Shown here: positions 61,270-64,000 of the stretch, piece by piece | Layout of the letters: each line of letters opens with the position of its first letter | Numbering within the stretch: position 1 is the first letter of the stretch | Assembly: GCA_902168205.1 (NCBI GenBank) | Contig: CABHOK010000007.1 | Location: forward strand, 1 to 64,000 | DNA from: an uncultured Chitinophaga sp. | Lineage (GTDB): Bacteria > Bacteroidota > Bacteroidia > Cytophagales > Cyclobacteriaceae | DNA: 64,000 nucleotides | Direction: 5' to 3' | Program-made: the position numbers and the translations under genes | The notes under the pieces: model-generated | Told to the model about the DNA's origin: nothing | What the model saw: the letters and a program-made list of their open reading frames with translations, nothing else | The model's database searches: none

Positions 61270-64000
61270 TTATTTCTTCCCTTTTCCCTTGCTCTTCTTC
61301 GGAGCTTTTGCCGCCTTCTTGGCTGGCGCTTTCTTGGCCACCTTTTTCACCGAAGAGGGCTTGCTGCTCGACTTGGATTTTTTTGGTGGGCTCACTTTTT
61401 TGCTGGTGGCTTGGGGCTTGTCCTTTGACTTCGCCTTGACCGGTGCCTGCTTTTTGGGGCTCGCCGAAGAGACTGACTTGTCCGTCTTCTTCGACTTCGG
61501 GTTCAGTTTCGAACTCAATTTTTTTTTTGACGACTGATCCGCGTCAGTAGTCTCCGTTAATACAGTCTCATCATCACCTTCTTCAAGACCAGTTTCTTCT
61601 TCCTGAACCAGTTTCACTTTCGATACTTTGTACTGAGAAAGTTTGTTACCGACAGCTTTCCAACCTTTCACATCTACAACTTCTTCCAGGTTTATAACTT
61701 CGGTTACTTTCGGTTTATCTTTTGCCTTCACTACTTCGGCTTCGATCTCCGGTGTTTCAGAAGTTGTTACGGCCACAAGTCGTGAACCGATACCTTCGGA
61801 TATAAATCCAAACTCTTTATCCAGTGTTGTAGTCTCGATCACGAAACGCTTCGCCATATACTGCTTGCTCTCGCCATCGACATATACTGCGGAGATTACT
61901 TTTTCAACGTTGAACTTCTCAACGTGCAAAGTCTTCTCCGGATCAAAACGATTCGTTAGTTCGTAATTCGTGATCTTGTACGAACCGTTGCGATAGAACG
62001 TGATGATCTTGTCGTCCACATCGAACTTGCCGATATAGCGACCGCGCTTGTCTTTGTTAAGACGACCGGCATCGCCATCAAACCACAGATCAAGTTTACT
62101 CAGTGTAGAGCCACCCGCTTTGAGGAAGTCAACTTTACGAACCGGATACGGTGTAAGTATATTTCCTTTTGAGCTTCTGCCTTTTACTTCGAGTTCGGAA
62201 AAGTCGTATGTGAATACCTTCTTGCGTGCGGTACTGGATTGTGAAAGCTTTACTTCAACCTGTTCAGCTTCACCATTCGGGTTTCCGCTCACATAGAGTA
62301 TACGCGAATTCGGATTGCCTTGTGTGATATCATACTCCTTATCACGGGTTACGCCTGGCAGACTGAAACGTTTAGAAAAACTCTTCCCTCCTTTTCCATC
62401 GGCATAGATCACGTTGTATACCATGCGATCGTCACCTTTCTTCCAGATGCCTACATATAGTATATCCTTACCCATGAACACTTTCTCCTGGATACGTGAC
62501 ACCCTTACTTTACCATCCTTGCGGACTACAATAACATCGTCCAGGTCCGAGCAATCGCAGATATACTCATCCTTCTTCAAGCTGTAGCCCACAAAACCAT
62601 CAGCACGGTTTACATACAGCTTCTGGTTGTTGGCAATAACTTCAACAGCCGTAACAGACTGGAAGCTCTTGATTTCAGTTTTGCGCTCGCGACCTTTACC
62701 ATATTTCTCCAGCAGTTTCTGGAAATACGATATAGCATACTCAACAAGGTTCTTTAAGTGATGCTCGGTCTCTTTCAGCTCTTTCTGAAGATCACGCAGC
62801 ATCTCGTCAGCCTTGAACGAGTCAAACTTAGAAATACGTTTGATGCGGATCTCCGTCAATCGAACTATATCGTCCGTTGTGATCTCCCGATAGAATTTTT
62901 TCTTGTGCGGCTTGAGTCCTTTATCGATTGTCTCAATTACTTCTTCCCAGCTTTCCGCTTCTTCAATGTCGCGGTAGATACGGTTCTCAATGAAGATCTT
63001 TTCCAGTGATGAGAACAGAATCTTCTCCATTAACTCCTGACGCCTGATCTCCAGTTCCTGCTTCAGCAACTGAACGGTCTGATCCGTATTGTGCTTCAGG
63101 ATCTGGTTAACCGGCATGAACTTCGGCTTGTCATCTACGATCACGCACGCATTCGGCGAGATCGATATTTCGCAATCCGTAAATGCATACAACGCATCAA
63201 TGGCTACTTCCGGAGATTGCCCCGGCTGCAACTGAAGTTGTATCTCTATATTTTGAGCGGTGTTATCAATTACCTGCTTTACCTTGATCTGTCCCTTCTC
63301 ACTCGCTTTCACGATCGACTCCATAAGAGAAGTTGTCGTAGTCGAGAACGGTATATCACGGATAACCAGCGTCTTTTTATCAAGCACTTCAATGCGGGCT
63401 CTTACTTTGATCTTTCCACCGCGCAATCCCTGGTTATAGTCTGTGAAGTCTGCTATACCACCAGTCGGGAAGTCAGGATATATTTTAGGATTCTTTCCTT
63501 TCAGGATATCGATCGAAGCCTTGATGAGCTCAACGAAATTGTGCGGAAGAATTTTTGTTGAAAGACCTACCGCGATACCCTCCACACCCTGCGACAACAG
63601 CAACGGGAATTTTACCGGAAGTGTTACCGGCTCCTTTTTACGACCGTCATAAGAAAGTTGCCACTCTGTAGTCTGCGGATTATATACTACATCGAGCGCG
63701 AACTTGGAGAGACGCGCTTCTATATAACGTGGCGCTGCGGCACCATCACCCGTGCGCACATCACCCCAGTTACCCTGCGTTTCAATGAGCAGATCTTTCT
63801 GCCCTATATTTACTATGGCTTCACCAATGGACGCATCACCGTGCGGGTGATACTGCATGGTGTTACCAATCACGTTTGCTACTTTGTTAAAGCGGCCATC
63901 GTCCATTTCCTTAAGCGAATGCATGATCCTGCGCTGCACGGGTTTGAACCCATCTTCGAGGCGCGGAACTGCGCGCTCAAGAATTACATAGGATGCATAG
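61270..64000 (-). CDS. parC: DNA topoisomerase IV subunit A (partial, extends past the window)
   Basis: The gene runs off the right edge; 63939-64000 still reads in frame as type IIA subunit A sequence (YASYVILERAVPRLEDGFKPV). The winged-helix and tyrosine motif APRYIEARLSK with the catalytic Tyr is present, and the beta-pinwheel C-terminal domain shows NADGFVGYSLKKDE-like and KDILYVGIWKKGDD blades. There is no GyrA box (Q-R-R-G-G-K-G), which favours ParC over GyrA. ParC decatenates sister chromosomes. The last 100 residues or so are Lys/Ala/Pro/Ser-rich (KKAPAKKAAKAPKKSKGKGKK end), similar in kind to the aconitase tail. The hicBA remnants are downstream. Confidence 0.92.
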   Translation of the reverse strand, partial: YASYVILERAVPRLEDGFKPVQRRIMHSLKEMDDGRFNKVANVIGNTMQYHPHGDASIGEAIVNIGQKDLLIETQGNWGDVRTGDGAAAPRYIEARLSKFALDVVYNPQTTEWQLSYDGRKKEPVTLPVKFPLLLSQGVEGIAVGLSTKILPHNFVELIKASIDILKGKNPKIYPDFPTGGIADFTDYNQGLRGGKIKVRARIEVLDKKTLVIRDIPFSTTTTSLMESIVKASEKGQIKVKQVIDNTAQNIEIQLQLQPGQSPEVAIDALYAFTDCEISISPNACVIVDDKPKFMPVNQILKHNTDQTVQLLKQELEIRRQELMEKILFSSLEKIFIENRIYRDIEEAESWEEVIETIDKGLKPHKKKFYREITTDDIVRLTEIRIKRISKFDSFKADEMLRDLQKELKETEHHLKNLVEYAISYFQKLLEKYGKGRERKTEIKSFQSVTAVEVIANNQKLYVNRADGFVGYSLKKDEYICDCSDLDDVIVVRKDGKVRVSRIQEKVFMGKDILYVGIWKKGDDRMVYNVIYADGKGGKSFSKRFSLPGVTRDKEYDITQGNPNSRILYVSGNPNGEAEQVEVKLSQSSTARKKVFTYDFSELEVKGRSSKGNILTPYPVRKVDFLKAGGSTLSKLDLWFDGDAGRLNKDKRGRYIGKFDVDDKIITFYRNGSYKITNYELTNRFDPEKTLHVEKFNVEKVISAVYVDGESKQYMAKRFVIETTTLDKEFGFISEGIGSRLVAVTTSETPEIEAEVVKAKDKPKVTEVINLEEVVDVKGWKAVGNKLSQYKVSKVKLVQEEETGLEEGDDETVLTETTDADQSSKKKLSSKLNPKSKKTDKSVSSASPKKQAPVKAKSKDKPQATSKKVSPPKKSKSSSKPSSVKKVAKKAPAKKAAKAPKKSKGKGKK

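Noticed and set aside
63940-63960. GGGTTTGAACCC resembling a tRNA T-loop near the right edge
   Set aside because: It lies inside parC and has no acceptor or anticodon arm around it.
61270-64000. GyrA instead of ParC
   Set aside because: No GyrA box (Q-R-R-G-G-K-G) is visible in the beta-pinwheel region; this fits ParC, although the missing N-terminal end leaves some doubt.

Overview
The window reads as chromosomal DNA of a free-living Bacteroidota bacterium, most likely of the Cytophagales type. The signs are a CarboxypepD_reg-TonB receptor, a propeller/Y_Y_Y sensor kinase, BACON-domain glycoside hydrolases, a SUF-only Fe-S operon, an ATP-type PEP carboxykinase, TAnnTTTG-like -7 boxes and an almost complete lack of Shine-Dalgarno sequences. 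The species cannot be named from this sequence alone. Gene density is high and most genes are housekeeping. Many intergenic gaps hold short family-specific repeats rather than mobile elements; no insertion sequence, prophage, integrase or CRISPR array was seen.

Layout. 0-8 kb: a TPR sensor histidine kinase, Crp/Fnr and AraC regulators around a polytopic membrane protein, an OmpH/Skp-like protein, an OmpR-type response regulator, and an overlapping glycosyltransferase/metallophosphoesterase pair. 8-15 kb: a large propeller sensor kinase, then a DtxR-family metal repressor divergent from a TonB receptor with a 16-bp palindrome between them. 15-24 kb: a folC-trmB-TPR operon, amtB, a TerB-like protein, a lipoprotein, and a paired OPT/POT peptide-transport operon. 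24-34 kb: pckA, a small secreted protein, an M15 peptidase/GH1 operon, a lactonase-fold protein, secreted GH12 and GH5 (double BACON) glucanases with a CAP-domain lipoprotein, and a DlgD-like reductase. 34-41 kb: an OmpA-like lipid/peptidoglycan anchor protein, alpha/beta hydrolase, DoxX, a large conserved protein of unknown function, a TerB-like protein, fadD, and a minus-strand non-coding unit with two tandem class II tRNA-like RNAs. 41-48 kb: an Lrp/AsnC regulator and the complete sufBCDSE-sufT operon plus a bacilliredoxin. 48-54 kb: an M16 protease, a Na+/H+ antiporter, an NAD-dependent epimerase and cysH. 54-64 kb: queD/folE overlapping, a MarR regulator, an aconitase with a histone H1-like tail, lhgO, a frameshifted hicBA toxin-antitoxin pair, and parC with a similar lysine-rich tail, running off the right edge.

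How the genes work together. The DtxR/TonB pair looks like a self-contained metal-responsive uptake unit. The suf operon supplies Fe-S clusters needed by the aconitase and the Fe-S type CysH in the same window. The OPT/POT pair feeds peptide uptake. The GH12/GH5/GH1 group degrades beta-glucans without an adjacent SusC/SusD pair.

The most unusual items are the tandem tRNA-like RNAs at 40.77-41.09 kb, the H1-like tail fused to aconitase (and the comparable tail on ParC 3 kb away), the clustered indels that break hicB and hicA, and repeat islands that supply the stop codons of the flanking convergent genes.
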